Below are positions 8,167-16,451 of a DNA stretch of 64,000 nt, in pieces. Location of the stretch: assembly GCF_014843845.1 (NCBI RefSeq), contig NZ_JHQS01000006.1, forward strand, positions 124,001 to 188,000. Reading direction: 5' to 3'. The DNA is from Mesorhizobium amorphae. GTDB lineage: Bacteria > Pseudomonadota > Alphaproteobacteria > Rhizobiales > Rhizobiaceae. The position numbers and the translations under genes are program-made. The number at the start of each line of letters is the position of its first letter. Position 1 is the stretch's first letter. The notes under the pieces are model-generated. The model did no database searches. It worked only from the letters and a program-made list of their open reading frames with translations, and was not told where the DNA came from.

Positions 8167-10473
8167 GTGGCGCGCAGGATCTCCGGACGAAGCCACGGCG
8201 ATCCGCGCACCGCCGATACCCGCGCCAAGGTGAAGGACGACTACCGCCCCTCACGCGACGAGATCCTGCGCTACATCGCCGAAAACCCGGACCGCGCGGG
8301 AAAACGCGACATCGCCAAGGCATTCGCGCTGCGTGGCGAGGACCGCATCTGGCTAAAGGACATGCTGCGCGACCTGCAGGACGAAGGTATCCTGACCAAG
8401 GAGCGCAAGCGGCTCGCCCGGGTCGGCGCCCTGCCCCATGTCGCGGTGCTCGACATTTTTGGCCGCGATGGCGACGGCGTGCTGCTGGCGCACCCGGCCG
8501 AGGCCGTCGGCAGCGGCGAGCCGCCTGTCGTCTCGATCCGCGTGTCGCGCGGCGGCAACGGCCCGGCGCCCGGCATCGGCGACCGCGTTCTGGCCAAGAC
8601 CTTCCCCACAGACGATGCGACAGGCCCTGCCTATACCGGCCGGGTGATGAAGATCTTCGAGAAGCGCACGGATGCCGTGCTCGGCGTCTTTCGCGTGCTC
8701 AAGGACGGCACCTTCAGGATCGAGCCGGTGGAGCGGCGCCAGCCCGAACTGGTCGTCGACAAGGAATTCCAGAACGGCGCCAAGAACGGCGACCTGGTCG
8801 AGGTCGAACCGGCGCGGGCCTCCCGCTACGGGCTGCCGCGCGCGAAAGTCCTGACGGTGCTGGGCTCGCTGACCAGCGAGAAGGCGGTCTCGATGATCGC
8901 CATCCACGCACACGATATCCCGCATATCTTTCCGGCCGACGTCATCGCCGAATCCGAGGCCGTGAAGCCGGCGACGCTTGATCAGCGCGAGGACTGGCGC
9001 GACCTGGCGCTGGTCACCATCGACCCGGCCGACGCGAAGGACCATGACGATGCGGTGTTCGCCACGCCCGACCCCGACGAAAAGAACCCCGGCGGCGTGG
9101 TCGTCACCGTGGCGATCGCCGATGTCGCGGCTTACGTCCGCTATGGCTCAGCGCTCGACCGCGAGGCGCTGAAGCGCGGCAATTCGGTCTATTTCCCCGA
9201 CCGCGTCGTGCCGATGCTGCCCGAACGCATCTCCAACGACCTTTGCTCGCTGCGCGAGGGCCAGGATCGTCCGGCGCTTGCGGTGCGCATGACCTTTTCC
9301 GCCGACGGCCGCAAAGTCAGGCATTCCTTCCACCGTGTCATGATGAAGTCGGCAGCGAAACTCGCCTACCCGCAGGCGCAGGCCGCCATCGACGGCGTGC
9401 CTGACGACAAGACCGGCCCGATCCTCGACGCGGTGCTGAAGCCGCTGTGGGACGCCTACGCCATCCTCAAGCGCGGTCGCGATTCGCGCCAGCCGTTGGA
9501 GCTTGACCTGCCGGAGCGCAAGATCCTGCTGAAGGAGGACGGCACCGTCGACCGCGTCGTCGTGCCGGAGCGGCTCGACGCTCACAAGCTCATCGAAGAG
9601 TTCATGATCCAGGCCAATGTCGCGGCCGCCGAAACGCTGGAGACCAAGCGCCAGGCGCTGGTCTACCGCATCCACGATGCACCTTCGCTGGCCAAGCAGG
9701 AATCGCTGCGCGAATTCCTGCAGACGCTCGGCCTGTCGCTGGCGCGCGGCGCCCAGATGCGCCCGGCCCAGTTCAACGGCATCCTCGAGCGCGTCAGCGG
9801 CGCCGACAATGAGGGGCTGGTCAACGAAGTGGTGCTGCGTTCGCAGAGCCAGGCCGAATATTCGCCGAAGAATATCGGCCATTTCGGCCTTAACCTGAAA
9901 CGCTACGCGCATTTCACCTCGCCGATCCGCCGCTATGCCGACCTGATCGTGCATCGCGGGCTGATTGCCGCACTCGAACTCGGCGCGGGCGGCCTGACGC
10001 AGAATGAGGCAGACCGGCTGGAAGATGTTTCCGTGCTGATCTCCGGCACCGAGCGCCGCGCCATGGCGGCCGAACGCGACACGGTCGACCGGCTGGTCGC
10101 GGCCTATCTGGCCGAACGCATCGACGACCGCTTCGACGCGCGCATCTCCGGCGTCACCAAATCGGGACTATTTGTCCAATTGCCGCAGTACGGCGCGGAT
10201 GGCTTTATCCCGGTGTCAAGTCTGGACGGCGATTACTATATCTACGACGAAACCGCTCGATCGCTGTTCGGAGAGCGCACCGGCAAGGGTTATCAGCTTG
10301 CCGACCGCGTCGAGGTTCGCCTGGTCGAGGTGGCGCCGATGGCCGGCGCGATGCGTTTCGAGATGCTGACCGACCCGAAGCCGCTGCCCGGCTCCAAACG
10401 GTCGTTCCATAAGGCCAAGGGCCGCGCCCGCGCGTCGCAATCGCGTCCAGGCACGCGCGGCAGGAGACGATGA
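8167..10473 (+). CDS. rnr: Ribonuclease R
   Basis: RNase R is a processive 3'-to-5' exoribonuclease that degrades structured RNA. The 768-residue protein starts at GTG 8167, a few bases after topA. It shows cold-shock-like RNA-binding segments in the first third and the RNB catalytic domain with the acidic cluster TIDPADAKDHDDAVFA at about 284-299. Further conserved blocks are GNSVYFPDRVVPMLP and HFTSPIRRYADL. A C-terminal S1 domain (about 650-735, ARISGVTKSGLFVQL) is followed by a basic tail. Its stop overlaps the start of the DUF983 gene (ATGA), indicating translational coupling. Confidence 0.96.
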   Translation: MARRISGRSHGDPRTADTRAKVKDDYRPSRDEILRYIAENPDRAGKRDIAKAFALRGEDRIWLKDMLRDLQDEGILTKERKRLARVGALPHVAVLDIFGRDGDGVLLAHPAEAVGSGEPPVVSIRVSRGGNGPAPGIGDRVLAKTFPTDDATGPAYTGRVMKIFEKRTDAVLGVFRVLKDGTFRIEPVERRQPELVVDKEFQNGAKNGDLVEVEPARASRYGLPRAKVLTVLGSLTSEKAVSMIAIHAHDIPHIFPADVIAESEAVKPATLDQREDWRDLALVTIDPADAKDHDDAVFATPDPDEKNPGGVVVTVAIADVAAYVRYGSALDREALKRGNSVYFPDRVVPMLPERISNDLCSLREGQDRPALAVRMTFSADGRKVRHSFHRVMMKSAAKLAYPQAQAAIDGVPDDKTGPILDAVLKPLWDAYAILKRGRDSRQPLELDLPERKILLKEDGTVDRVVVPERLDAHKLIEEFMIQANVAAAETLETKRQALVYRIHDAPSLAKQESLREFLQTLGLSLARGAQMRPAQFNGILERVSGADNEGLVNEVVLRSQSQAEYSPKNIGHFGLNLKRYAHFTSPIRRYADLIVHRGLIAALELGAGGLTQNEADRLEDVSVLISGTERRAMAAERDTVDRLVAAYLAERIDDRFDARISGVTKSGLFVQLPQYGADGFIPVSSLDGDYYIYDETARSLFGERTGKGYQLADRVEVRLVEVAPMAGAMRFEMLTDPKPLPGSKRSFHKAKGRARASQSRPGTRGRRR

Positions 10474-10925
10474 TGGCAAGACAGTTGCAGATGGAAGACC
10501 AGGTTTTCGGCGGCGAACTTCATTCGGGCCGGGTCGCACGTCCGCTGTGGACGGCGATGAAGCACGGTCTGCTCGGCCGCTGCCCGCATTGCGGCGAAGG
10601 CAAGCTGTTTCGCGGCTTCACCAAGTCCGTCGACAAATGCGATGCCTGCGGCGAGGAACTGCATCACCACCGTGCCGACGACCTGCCCGCCTATCTGGTG
10701 ATCGTCATTGTCGGCCATATCGTGCTCGGCGCCTTCATGGGCGTCGAGGCAACCTCCACCCTCTCCACCTGGCAGCACATCGCCATCTGGGTGCCGCTGA
10801 CCATCCTGCTCGCGGTGGTGCTGCTGCAGCCGGTCAAGGGCGCCGTCATCGGCCTGCAATGGGCGCTCTATATGCACGGCTTCGGCGGCGAAAAGGATGT
10901 CATCGAGTCTCACCCCGAGGCTTGA
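10470..10925 (+). CDS. DUF983 family membrane protein with zinc ribbon
   Basis: The 151-residue product has an N-terminal zinc-ribbon-like module with CPHCG (Cys38, Cys41) and CDACGEEL (Cys57, Cys60). Two hydrophobic helices follow (about 72-94 and 103-123), the arrangement of the DUF983 family. Function is unknown. Its ATG overlaps the rnr stop codon by four bases (a second ATG lies at 10473), so it is the third gene of the topA-rnr operon. That order recurs in Rhizobiales as far as I recall. The neighbours suggest only a housekeeping association. Confidence 0.88.
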   Translation: MMARQLQMEDQVFGGELHSGRVARPLWTAMKHGLLGRCPHCGEGKLFRGFTKSVDKCDACGEELHHHRADDLPAYLVIVIVGHIVLGAFMGVEATSTLSTWQHIAIWVPLTILLAVVLLQPVKGAVIGLQWALYMHGFGGEKDVIESHPEA

Positions 10926-10985
10926 AGTCGCGGCTGGTGCAATCGGCGATGGCTGAACGCCACTTTCGCACAAGACAAGTTTCCG

Positions 10986-11029
10986 CTAAAGCGCGTCGCG
11001 TATGAACGGGTTCACGCGACACGCTTCAG
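10986..11029. repeat. Palindromic repeat, CTAAAGCGCGTCGCGT family
   Basis: Arms CTAAAGCGCGTCGCGT and ACGCGACACGCTTCAG enclose ATGAACGGGTTC, forming an imperfect hairpin between the DUF983 and Nudix genes. The element at 35343-35390 has almost the same arms and loop in the opposite orientation. It is a dispersed intergenic repeat of the REP-like type I associate with Rhizobiales. Confidence 0.75.
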
Positions 11030-11075
11030 ATCTTATTTCCGTGCAGGTCGTTGGTCCCCGAACCTTCTGGACGAC

Positions 11076-11834
11076 ATGCATCAGGTCGAGCGTATGGACG
11101 GGATGACCAAGGCCGACATCGACAAGGTTGAGCGGAGTGTTGCACCGCCACGGGCCCGGGCGCTGCGTCCGCGCGACGCCGCGACGCTGATTCTGCTCGA
11201 CCGCAAGGGCGATGACATCCAGGTACTGATGGGCCGGCGCCATGCCGGTCATGCCTTCATGCCCGGGAAATTCGTCTTTCCCGGCGGTCGCACGGATCCA
11301 GCCGACAGCCGCATTCCCGTCGCAGCAGGGCTCCACTCGGAGGAACAAGCCAATTTGACCACCGGCCTTGGCCGCACGAGCGTGGCACGCGCCCGCGCCA
11401 TTGCGCTGTCGGCGATCCGCGAGACCTACGAGGAAGCCGGCCTGCTCATCGGCCGCAAAGGCACCTTCGCAACGACCAGGCGCGACTGGCAAGGCTTTGC
11501 CGAACACGGCGTGATGCCCTCGCTGGAGCCGCTGCGTTTCATCGCGCGGGCGATCACACCGCCAAACCGGGTACGCCGTTTCGACACCCGCTTCTTCAGC
11601 GCCTGGCGTGGCGACGTGGCGGTTGAGCTTCCGGGCGGCGGTCCGACCAATGAGCTGGAGGAGCTGGTCTGGCTGCCGCTGGCCAAGGCCAGGCAGGCAG
11701 ACATACCCGACATCACCCGCATGATCCTGGAGGAGCTGGAAAGGCGGCTCGCCGACGATCCGATGCTGCGTCCGGGCGGCTCCGTGCCCCTCTACCGGCT
11801 TGTCCGCAACCGCTTCATCCGCGAAATTCTATAG
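11076..11834 (+). CDS. Nudix hydrolase
   Basis: The protein probably cleaves a nucleoside diphosphate linked to another group, but the substrate cannot be read from the sequence. The 252-residue product has the Nudix core in a split form: FVFPGGRTDPAD (67-78), an insertion of about 35 residues, then AIRETYEEAGLLIG (113-126), which supplies the metal-binding REXXEE glutamates. Larger Nudix proteins with such an insertion are common in alphaproteobacteria. A second in-frame ATG at 11103 is an alternative start and would lose only nine residues. The MFS gene starts 16 bp after the stop, so the two are probably co-transcribed. Confidence 0.85.
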   Translation: MHQVERMDGMTKADIDKVERSVAPPRARALRPRDAATLILLDRKGDDIQVLMGRRHAGHAFMPGKFVFPGGRTDPADSRIPVAAGLHSEEQANLTTGLGRTSVARARAIALSAIRETYEEAGLLIGRKGTFATTRRDWQGFAEHGVMPSLEPLRFIARAITPPNRVRRFDTRFFSAWRGDVAVELPGGGPTNELEELVWLPLAKARQADIPDITRMILEELERRLADDPMLRPGGSVPLYRLVRNRFIREIL

Positions 11835-11850
11835 GTAATTCAGGCATCAC

Positions 11851-13026
11851 ATGACGGTCGATACCCAGCAACAGGGAGACGAACGCGTACACTGGCTGCC
11901 GATGGTCGCTGCGATCTCCTCGATCAGCGTCGTCGGCATCGCCATCGGCCTCGGAATGCCGCTGCTCAGCGTCATCCTGGAGACGCGCGGCCACTCGGCC
12001 TCGATGATCGGCCTTAACACCGCCGTCGCCGGCCTGGCCTCGATCGCCGGTGCGCCGCTCGCCACGCCGCTTGCCATGCGCTTCGGTGTCGCCTGGACCA
12101 TGTTAGCCATGATTGCCGCCGGCGCGCTCGCCTTCGTCGGCTTCCATTTCGCGCCGGCCTTCTGGATGTGGTTCCCGCTGCGCGTCGTGCTGCATATCGC
12201 GCTGACAGTGCTGTTCATCCTGTCGGAATTCTGGATCAGCACCTCGGCACCGCCGCACCGGCGCGGCCTGGTGCTGGGCATCTATGCCACCGTACTGTCG
12301 CTCGGTTTCGCCGCCGGGCCGTGGCTGTTTTCTCATCTCGGCAGCTCCGGCTTCCGGCCCTTCGGCGTCATCATCGGGTTGGTGACACTGGCCGCAATAC
12401 CGGTGCTGGCGGCACGCAACGAGAGCCCGACGATCGTGGCGGACGGCGAGACCAGCAATTTCCTGCGCTACATCTGGCTGGTGCCGACCGCCACCTTCGC
12501 AGTGCTGGTGTTCGGCGCCGTCGAGACCGGCGGCTTCGCACTGTTCCCGATCTATGGCAGCCGCATCGGCTACTCCGAAGCCGACGCCGCCCTGCTGCTG
12601 ACCATGATCGGCCTCGGCAACGTGCTTTTGCAGATCCCGATCGGCATGATCAGCGACCGCGTCTCGGACCGCCGCCATCTGCTCCTGGCTTGCGCCACCG
12701 TCGGCCTCGCCGGCACCGTCTTCATGCCGCACTTCGCCGCGAATTGGCACCTGATGGCAGCGCTTCTGTTCGTCTGGGGTGGCGTGGTCGCCGCGCTCTA
12801 TACGATCGGCCTTGCCCATCTCGGCTCCCAGCTCTCCGGCCATGAGTTGGCCTCCGCCAACGCCGCCTTCGTGCTTTGCTATGGCGTCGGCATGGTGCTC
12901 GGGCCGCAGGCGATCGGCATCGGTATGGACATCTTCGGCCCCTCCGGCTTCGGCTGGTCGCTCGGTGTTTTCTTCGCCGCCTATATCGCTTTGGTCGGCA
13001 TCAGGCTCGTCCGGAAAATCCTGTAG
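11851..13026 (+). CDS. Major facilitator superfamily transporter
   Basis: The 391-residue protein shows about twelve hydrophobic helices and the general layout of a small MFS exporter. Motif-A-like sequences lie in the loop after helix 2 (ATPLAMRFGV) and the symmetric loop of the second half (GMISDRVSDRRHLLL). Many Gly and Pro residues lie in the helices. Substrate is unknown. YcaD/YfkF-like drug or sugar exporters are possible relatives but this cannot be settled by eye. It follows the Nudix gene by 16 bp. A perfect hairpin at 13057-13082 lies just after its stop. Confidence 0.88.
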   Translation: MTVDTQQQGDERVHWLPMVAAISSISVVGIAIGLGMPLLSVILETRGHSASMIGLNTAVAGLASIAGAPLATPLAMRFGVAWTMLAMIAAGALAFVGFHFAPAFWMWFPLRVVLHIALTVLFILSEFWISTSAPPHRRGLVLGIYATVLSLGFAAGPWLFSHLGSSGFRPFGVIIGLVTLAAIPVLAARNESPTIVADGETSNFLRYIWLVPTATFAVLVFGAVETGGFALFPIYGSRIGYSEADAALLLTMIGLGNVLLQIPIGMISDRVSDRRHLLLACATVGLAGTVFMPHFAANWHLMAALLFVWGGVVAALYTIGLAHLGSQLSGHELASANAAFVLCYGVGMVLGPQAIGIGMDIFGPSGFGWSLGVFFAAYIALVGIRLVRKIL

Positions 13027-13056
13027 AGCGGCTCGATCAGGCGCCTCGGCGACGAG

Positions 13057-13082
13057 GCTGCTGACATCACCGTGTCAGCAGC
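13057..13082. terminator. Perfect 10-bp hairpin after the MFS gene
   Basis: GCTGCTGACA, loop TCACCG, TGTCAGCAGC is a perfect dyad 31 bp after the MFS stop and 42 bp before the next start. There is no T run on either side, so it may be a weak terminator, an mRNA end-protecting hairpin, or a protein site. Confidence 0.4.
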
Positions 13083-13123
13083 ACCCCTGCTATATCGACG
13101 CTCCACAAGCAGGGAGATATCAG

Positions 13124-13582
13124 ATGATCGACAGTGGATTTGAAACCAGATCGGTGCGGATGGAGTTGCTGCTGCTTGTCAGCTTCCAGGCACCGCCCGC
13201 CGATGTCGACCGCATCATGGAAGCGGTGGTGGCGATCAACCCGCTCGGCATGGGCAATTATGACAGCAACGCCTTCCAGTCGGCTGGCGGCGTCGAGCGC
13301 TACCGGCCGCTCGAAGGTGCTGCCGCCGGCGCCGAGACGATCTTGCGTGAGCGGCCAAGCACGGTCGAGGTGTCGTTCGAACTGCCCGACGACCAGACGC
13401 TGGCCGCCCGAATCGTTGAGGCGATCTACCAGGCGCATTCCTATCAGGAGCCGGTGATCCGCATCCAGCCGCTGCTCGCCAGCCGCTCGAAAGGTCTCGA
13501 CGACCGCGCCAACCCCAATCGCTGGTGGAACACCACGGGCGACTGGAAGAAGGCCGCTTCACCGGTCAGGGAGGACGCCTGA
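13124..13582 (+). CDS. Small protein with CutA/YqfO-like (NIF3-insert) fold
   Basis: The 152-residue product reads as a ferredoxin-like domain. A first strand MELLLLVSFQAPP (13-25) is followed by GNYDSNAFQSAGGVERYRPLEGAAAG (about 44-69), then VEVSFELPDD, and then a helix ending AHSYQEPVIRIQPLL. The order G-x-Y, polar loop, GxxGxxxRxxPxxGA and a final HxYxEP segment matches the small YqfO/CutA-like domain also inserted in NIF3 proteins. Such proteins are sometimes annotated as structural toxin protein RtxA, a name without support here. The C-terminus (residues 124-152) has a Trp-rich tail NPNRWWNTTGDW. The ATG at 13124 has a strong ribosome site AGGGAGAT. Function is unknown. Confidence 0.8.
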   Translation: MIDSGFETRSVRMELLLLVSFQAPPADVDRIMEAVVAINPLGMGNYDSNAFQSAGGVERYRPLEGAAAGAETILRERPSTVEVSFELPDDQTLAARIVEAIYQAHSYQEPVIRIQPLLASRSKGLDDRANPNRWWNTTGDWKKAASPVREDA

Positions 13583-13662
13583 AACTGCCGACGTCGCTGC
13601 CGTCGGCACGCTCCTTGCCTGCGGCAGTATGGGCATTGGGTGCGGCAGAGGCCCGGCCGGGC

Positions 13663-13690
13663 TTGACTTTCCGGGCACGTTCTTTATGTG
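13663..13690 (+). promoter_or_regulatory. Candidate housekeeping promoter of rpmG
   Basis: TTGACT at 13663-13668 and TATGTG at 13685-13690 are spaced by 16 bp, about 80 bp before the rpmG start. The -35 box is good and the -10 box is weak, which is common for sigma-70 promoters in alphaproteobacteria. Confidence 0.4.
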
Positions 13691-13770
13691 TCGCGCCAAG
13701 TTTCCCGCGTCCGGGTGTTTTCCCCGTGCTCCAGCGGCCAAAACTCCACGAACATTAACGGACGAACATC

Positions 13771-13938
13771 ATGGCCAAAGCCGCAAACATCAAGATCAAG
13801 CTTCTGTCGACCGCCGACACCGGTTTCTTCTACGTGACCAGCAAGAACAGCCGTACCAAGACCGACAAGCTGTCGTTCCGCAAGTACGATCCGGTCGCCA
13901 AGAAGCACGTCGAATTCAAGGAAACCAAGATCAAGTAA
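13771..13938 (+). CDS. rpmG: 50S ribosomal protein L33
   Basis: This is a 55-residue basic protein, [20 protein letters not shown] at the start and [10 protein letters not shown] at the end. It has the length and the FYVTSKNSR motif of the cysteine-free L33 of alphaproteobacteria. L33 sits near the E site of the large ribosomal subunit. The gene has a candidate promoter at 13663-13690 and a strong terminator at 13964-13987, so it is probably monocistronic. Confidence 0.97.
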   Translation: MAKAANIKIKLLSTADTGFFYVTSKNSRTKTDKLSFRKYDPVAKKHVEFKETKIK

Positions 13939-13963
13939 TCGGTTTCCTCCGAGCATGCCGAAG

Positions 13964-13987
13964 CGCCGCCCACCGGGCGGCGTTTTT
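13964..13987 (+). terminator. Rho-independent terminator of rpmG
   Basis: CGCCGCCC, loop ACC, GGGCGGCG followed directly by TTTTT, 25 bp after the rpmG stop. A perfect 8-bp GC stem with a T run on the plus strand is a textbook intrinsic terminator. Confidence 0.92.
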
Positions 13988-14116
13988 CGTTTGGTGGACT
14001 GATCGCCAGCCCGCGCCGAAAGCGCAGATCTTCCGCCGCTCGGCGCGGAATCCTGATGTCGTTTTTTGGGAGAAAGGGGGCCGGTCGGCGTTTGGCAGCG
14101 GTACGAGGAGGCCACT

Positions 14117-14314
14117 ATGTGCCAGCGCCGGCCGGCCGACCCCACGGACCCAGGAGATGCGGCGGACCTGAGCATCATGGGGTATTTTTCGGATCGAACC
14201 GGCAAATCCACCCTCGTGCCGGTCGTCTTGGTCTATGGCTTCACATTTGCGCAAGACCTTATAAAAATCAACAGTTTCTTAACCAAGCCTCGCGAATCGC
14301 TTGGATTAAGGTAA
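14117..14314 (+). CDS. Possible small protein in the rpmG-pleD gap
   Basis: The gap from 13988 to 14460 holds no recognised gene. This 65-codon frame is the best candidate because its ATG at 14117 is preceded by a near-consensus ribosome site GAGGAGG five bases upstream. The product starts MCQRRPADPTDPGDAADLSI and has one moderately hydrophobic stretch, STLVPVVLVYGFTFA (about 35-49). No family is recognised. Against it, the last codons lie in an inverted repeat (TTAACCAAGC and GCTTGGATTAA, 14279-14309) and the region is AT-richer than genes nearby. It could equally be untranslated or spurious. Confidence 0.3.
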   Translation: MCQRRPADPTDPGDAADLSIMGYFSDRTGKSTLVPVVLVYGFTFAQDLIKINSFLTKPRESLGLR

Positions 14315-14360
14315 ATTCCTAACCCTGTTGGCTTGACCGGGAAATCGGGCGCCGGCGCCA

Positions 14361-14409
14361 GAGCATGATCCCCCAAAAGTGGTATCCGGCTTCGGAAAAG
14401 ATCATGCTC
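14361..14409. repeat. Palindromic repeat, GAGCATGATC family
   Basis: GAGCATGATC at 14361-14370 is mirrored perfectly by GATCATGCTC at 14400-14409, enclosing CCCCAAAAGTGG and TTCGGAAAA. This resembles a dispersed intergenic palindrome I associate with rhizobial genomes. Its CCCAAAAGTG core is shared with the element at 35284-35332, although the arms differ. It sits 51 bp after the pleD stop. Confidence 0.75.
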
Positions 14410-14460
14410 GAACAAAAAAGAATAGAGCCCCATCCCGGCTCCATCGGGCGGGAACAGGCC

Positions 14461-15834
14461 CTATGCGGCCTTGGCGACGACGCGGTTGCGGCCACCGCTC
14501 TTGGCCTCGTAAAGCGCAAGGTCGGCGCGTTTCATCAGCGCCGCGACCGTATCGGTTCCCTTCAGCACAGACGATACGCCGACGCTTACGGTGACCTCGA
14601 TCGTCTTGCCCTCATGGCCGATCGCAAAGGGCATCTGGGCGATCTCGGCACGGATGCGTTCGGCGACCTTTTCGGCCACCGCGCCGTCAGTATCGGGCAT
14701 GACCACGACGAACTCCTCGCCGCCGAAGCGGCAGGCAAGGTCGATGCCGCGCACGTTCTTGCGCAACCGCCGCGCGAATTCGCGCAGCACGTCATCGCCG
14801 CCATCGTGGCCGTGCAGATCGTTGATGGCCTTGAAGCGATCGAGGTCGGTGATCATCACCGACAGCGGCCGCCGCCGCGCCACGGCACGGTCGAACAGCG
14901 TTTGCAGATGGCTGTCGAGGTAACGGCGGTTGTGCAGCCCGGTCAGCCCGTCGGTCACAGCCATCTCGATGGTCTGGGTCACACTGGCGCGGAGTTGGTC
15001 GTTGTAGCGCTTGCGGCGCACCTGCGTGCGCAGCCGCGCGGTCAGCTCCTGCTGGTCGATCGGCCGCATCAGGAAATCGTTGATGCCGAGTTCGAGGCCG
15101 CGAATGATGCGCCCCTCCTCGCCCTCGTCGGCCAGAAGGATGATCGGCAGGAAGCGCGTGCGATCGAGCGAGCGCAGCTGCGAGCACAGCCGCAGCGGAT
15201 CGAAATCGGCGAACGCCGTCGAGATCAGCACGCATTCATAGGCTGTCTCGGCCGCCTGGAAGAAACCGGCATGCGGATCGGTGGCGATGTCGAGATCGGC
15301 CCTGCCGCGCAGCATCTTCTGGATACGCTCGTAGGACGATTTGCGCTCGTCGATCAAAAGAACCTTCGGCGTGGTGTCGGCCGCGGTGAAGTTGCGGCTC
15401 AAAAGCTCCTCGATGCCGATGTTGCGGGTTGTCGAGGCGCGCAGCCGCAACTCGTCGGTCAGCGACTTCAGCCTGACCAGGCTCTTGACGCGCGTCATCA
15501 GCTGCAGGTCATTGACCGGCTTGGTCAGGAAATCGTCGGCGCCGGCCTCGAGGCCGCGCACCCGGTCCGAAACCTGGTCGAGCGCGGTGATCATGACGAC
15601 CGGGATGTGCGCGGTCGCCGGATCGCTTTTCAGCCGCTTGCAGACCTCGAAGCCGTCCATGTCGGGCATCATCACGTCGAGCAGCACGACATCGACCTTG
15701 CCATTCTCGCAGGTCTCGATGGCATCCGGCCCGTTGGAGGCAGTCAGCACCTCGAAATATTCGGCGAGCAGCCGAACCTCGAGCAGCCTCACATTGGCAG
15801 GGACGTCGTCGACGACGAGGATCCGCGCGGTCAT
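14461..15834 (-). CDS. pleD: PleD-type response regulator diguanylate cyclase
   Basis: PleD makes cyclic di-GMP when phosphorylated and in Caulobacter drives the swarmer-to-stalked transition. The 457-residue protein has an N-terminal receiver domain with phospho-acceptor Asp53 (VVLLDVMMPDMDG) and Lys105. A second receiver-like domain (about 155-275) lacks the phosphorylatable Asp, as in the family. The GGDEF domain has its active site GGEEF at 371-375 and an intact product-inhibition I-site RGID at 362-365. The gene lies 27 bp downstream of divK on the same strand, the same divK-pleD operon arrangement as in Caulobacter. Activation by the DivJ/PleC kinases is established for Caulobacter and inferred here. 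Confidence 0.95.
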   Translation of the reverse strand: MTARILVVDDVPANVRLLEVRLLAEYFEVLTASNGPDAIETCENGKVDVVLLDVMMPDMDGFEVCKRLKSDPATAHIPVVMITALDQVSDRVRGLEAGADDFLTKPVNDLQLMTRVKSLVRLKSLTDELRLRASTTRNIGIEELLSRNFTAADTTPKVLLIDERKSSYERIQKMLRGRADLDIATDPHAGFFQAAETAYECVLISTAFADFDPLRLCSQLRSLDRTRFLPIILLADEGEEGRIIRGLELGINDFLMRPIDQQELTARLRTQVRRKRYNDQLRASVTQTIEMAVTDGLTGLHNRRYLDSHLQTLFDRAVARRRPLSVMITDLDRFKAINDLHGHDGGDDVLREFARRLRKNVRGIDLACRFGGEEFVVVMPDTDGAVAEKVAERIRAEIAQMPFAIGHEGKTIEVTVSVGVSSVLKGTDTVAALMKRADLALYEAKSGGRNRVVAKAA

Positions 15835-15861
15835 GTCACAAGGCTCCGGCTTGGCTGGACA

Positions 15862-16233
15862 TCAGGCATCGCCCAGATAGGATTTGATGGTCTCGATGAA
15901 GCGCGGCACCGAGATCGGCTTGGAAATATAGGCCTCGCAGCCGCCCTGGCGGATGCGTTCCTCGTCGCCTTTCATGGCGAAGGCGGTGACGGCAATGACC
16001 GGAATCGAGTGGAGGTCGTCATCCTCCTTCAGCCATTTGGTCACTTCCAGCCCCGAAACCTCCGGCAGCTGGATGTCCATCAGGATCAGGTCCGGCCGAT
16101 GCCGGCGCGCCAGATCCAGCGCTTCCAGGCCATTGCGTGTGCGAACCGTCTCGTAACCGCTGGCTTCGATGAGGTCCCGAAAGAGCTTCATGTTGAGCTC
16201 GTTGTCCTCGACGATCATGACCTTCTTAGGCAT
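15862..16233 (-). CDS. divK: Single-domain response regulator DivK
   Basis: DivK relays phosphate signals that set cell polarity and control CtrA activity. The 123-residue product is one receiver domain with acidic residues Glu9/Asp10, phospho-acceptor Asp53 in [13 protein letters not shown] and the conserved Lys in YISKPIS. The start at ATG 16231-16233 gives [16 protein letters not shown], identical in style to known DivK. A longer frame upstream would add about 58 residues unlike the family. pleD follows 27 bp downstream. The 218-bp gap to the divergent DUF3572 gene probably holds the operon promoter, but no clear CtrA box was found. Confidence 0.95.
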   Translation of the reverse strand: MPKKVMIVEDNELNMKLFRDLIEASGYETVRTRNGLEALDLARRHRPDLILMDIQLPEVSGLEVTKWLKEDDDLHSIPVIAVTAFAMKGDEERIRQGGCEAYISKPISVPRFIETIKSYLGDA

Positions 16234-16451
16234 CGATTTCCCGTCCCGACGGCCTTCTGCGTGAAGACCATCGTCATGCGTCCTTGCCGGATCGCACCCA
16301 ACCCTTCGCCACTCTACGCCAATTTGATTGACGAAACGGAAACCGGCCGCCGCAAAAGCTGTCCGGATTCCAACGCGGAGACGGTGATGGCTTGCCGCAA
16401 GGGACACTTGCCATTACTGCGGAAAGAGACTCATTCCGCACCCAGAAGGTA

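Noticed and set aside
14279..14309. TTAACC and GGATTAA repeat read as a CtrA site
   Set aside because: The spacing between the TTAA halves is far more than the 7 bp of a CtrA box, so it is better seen as a hairpin.
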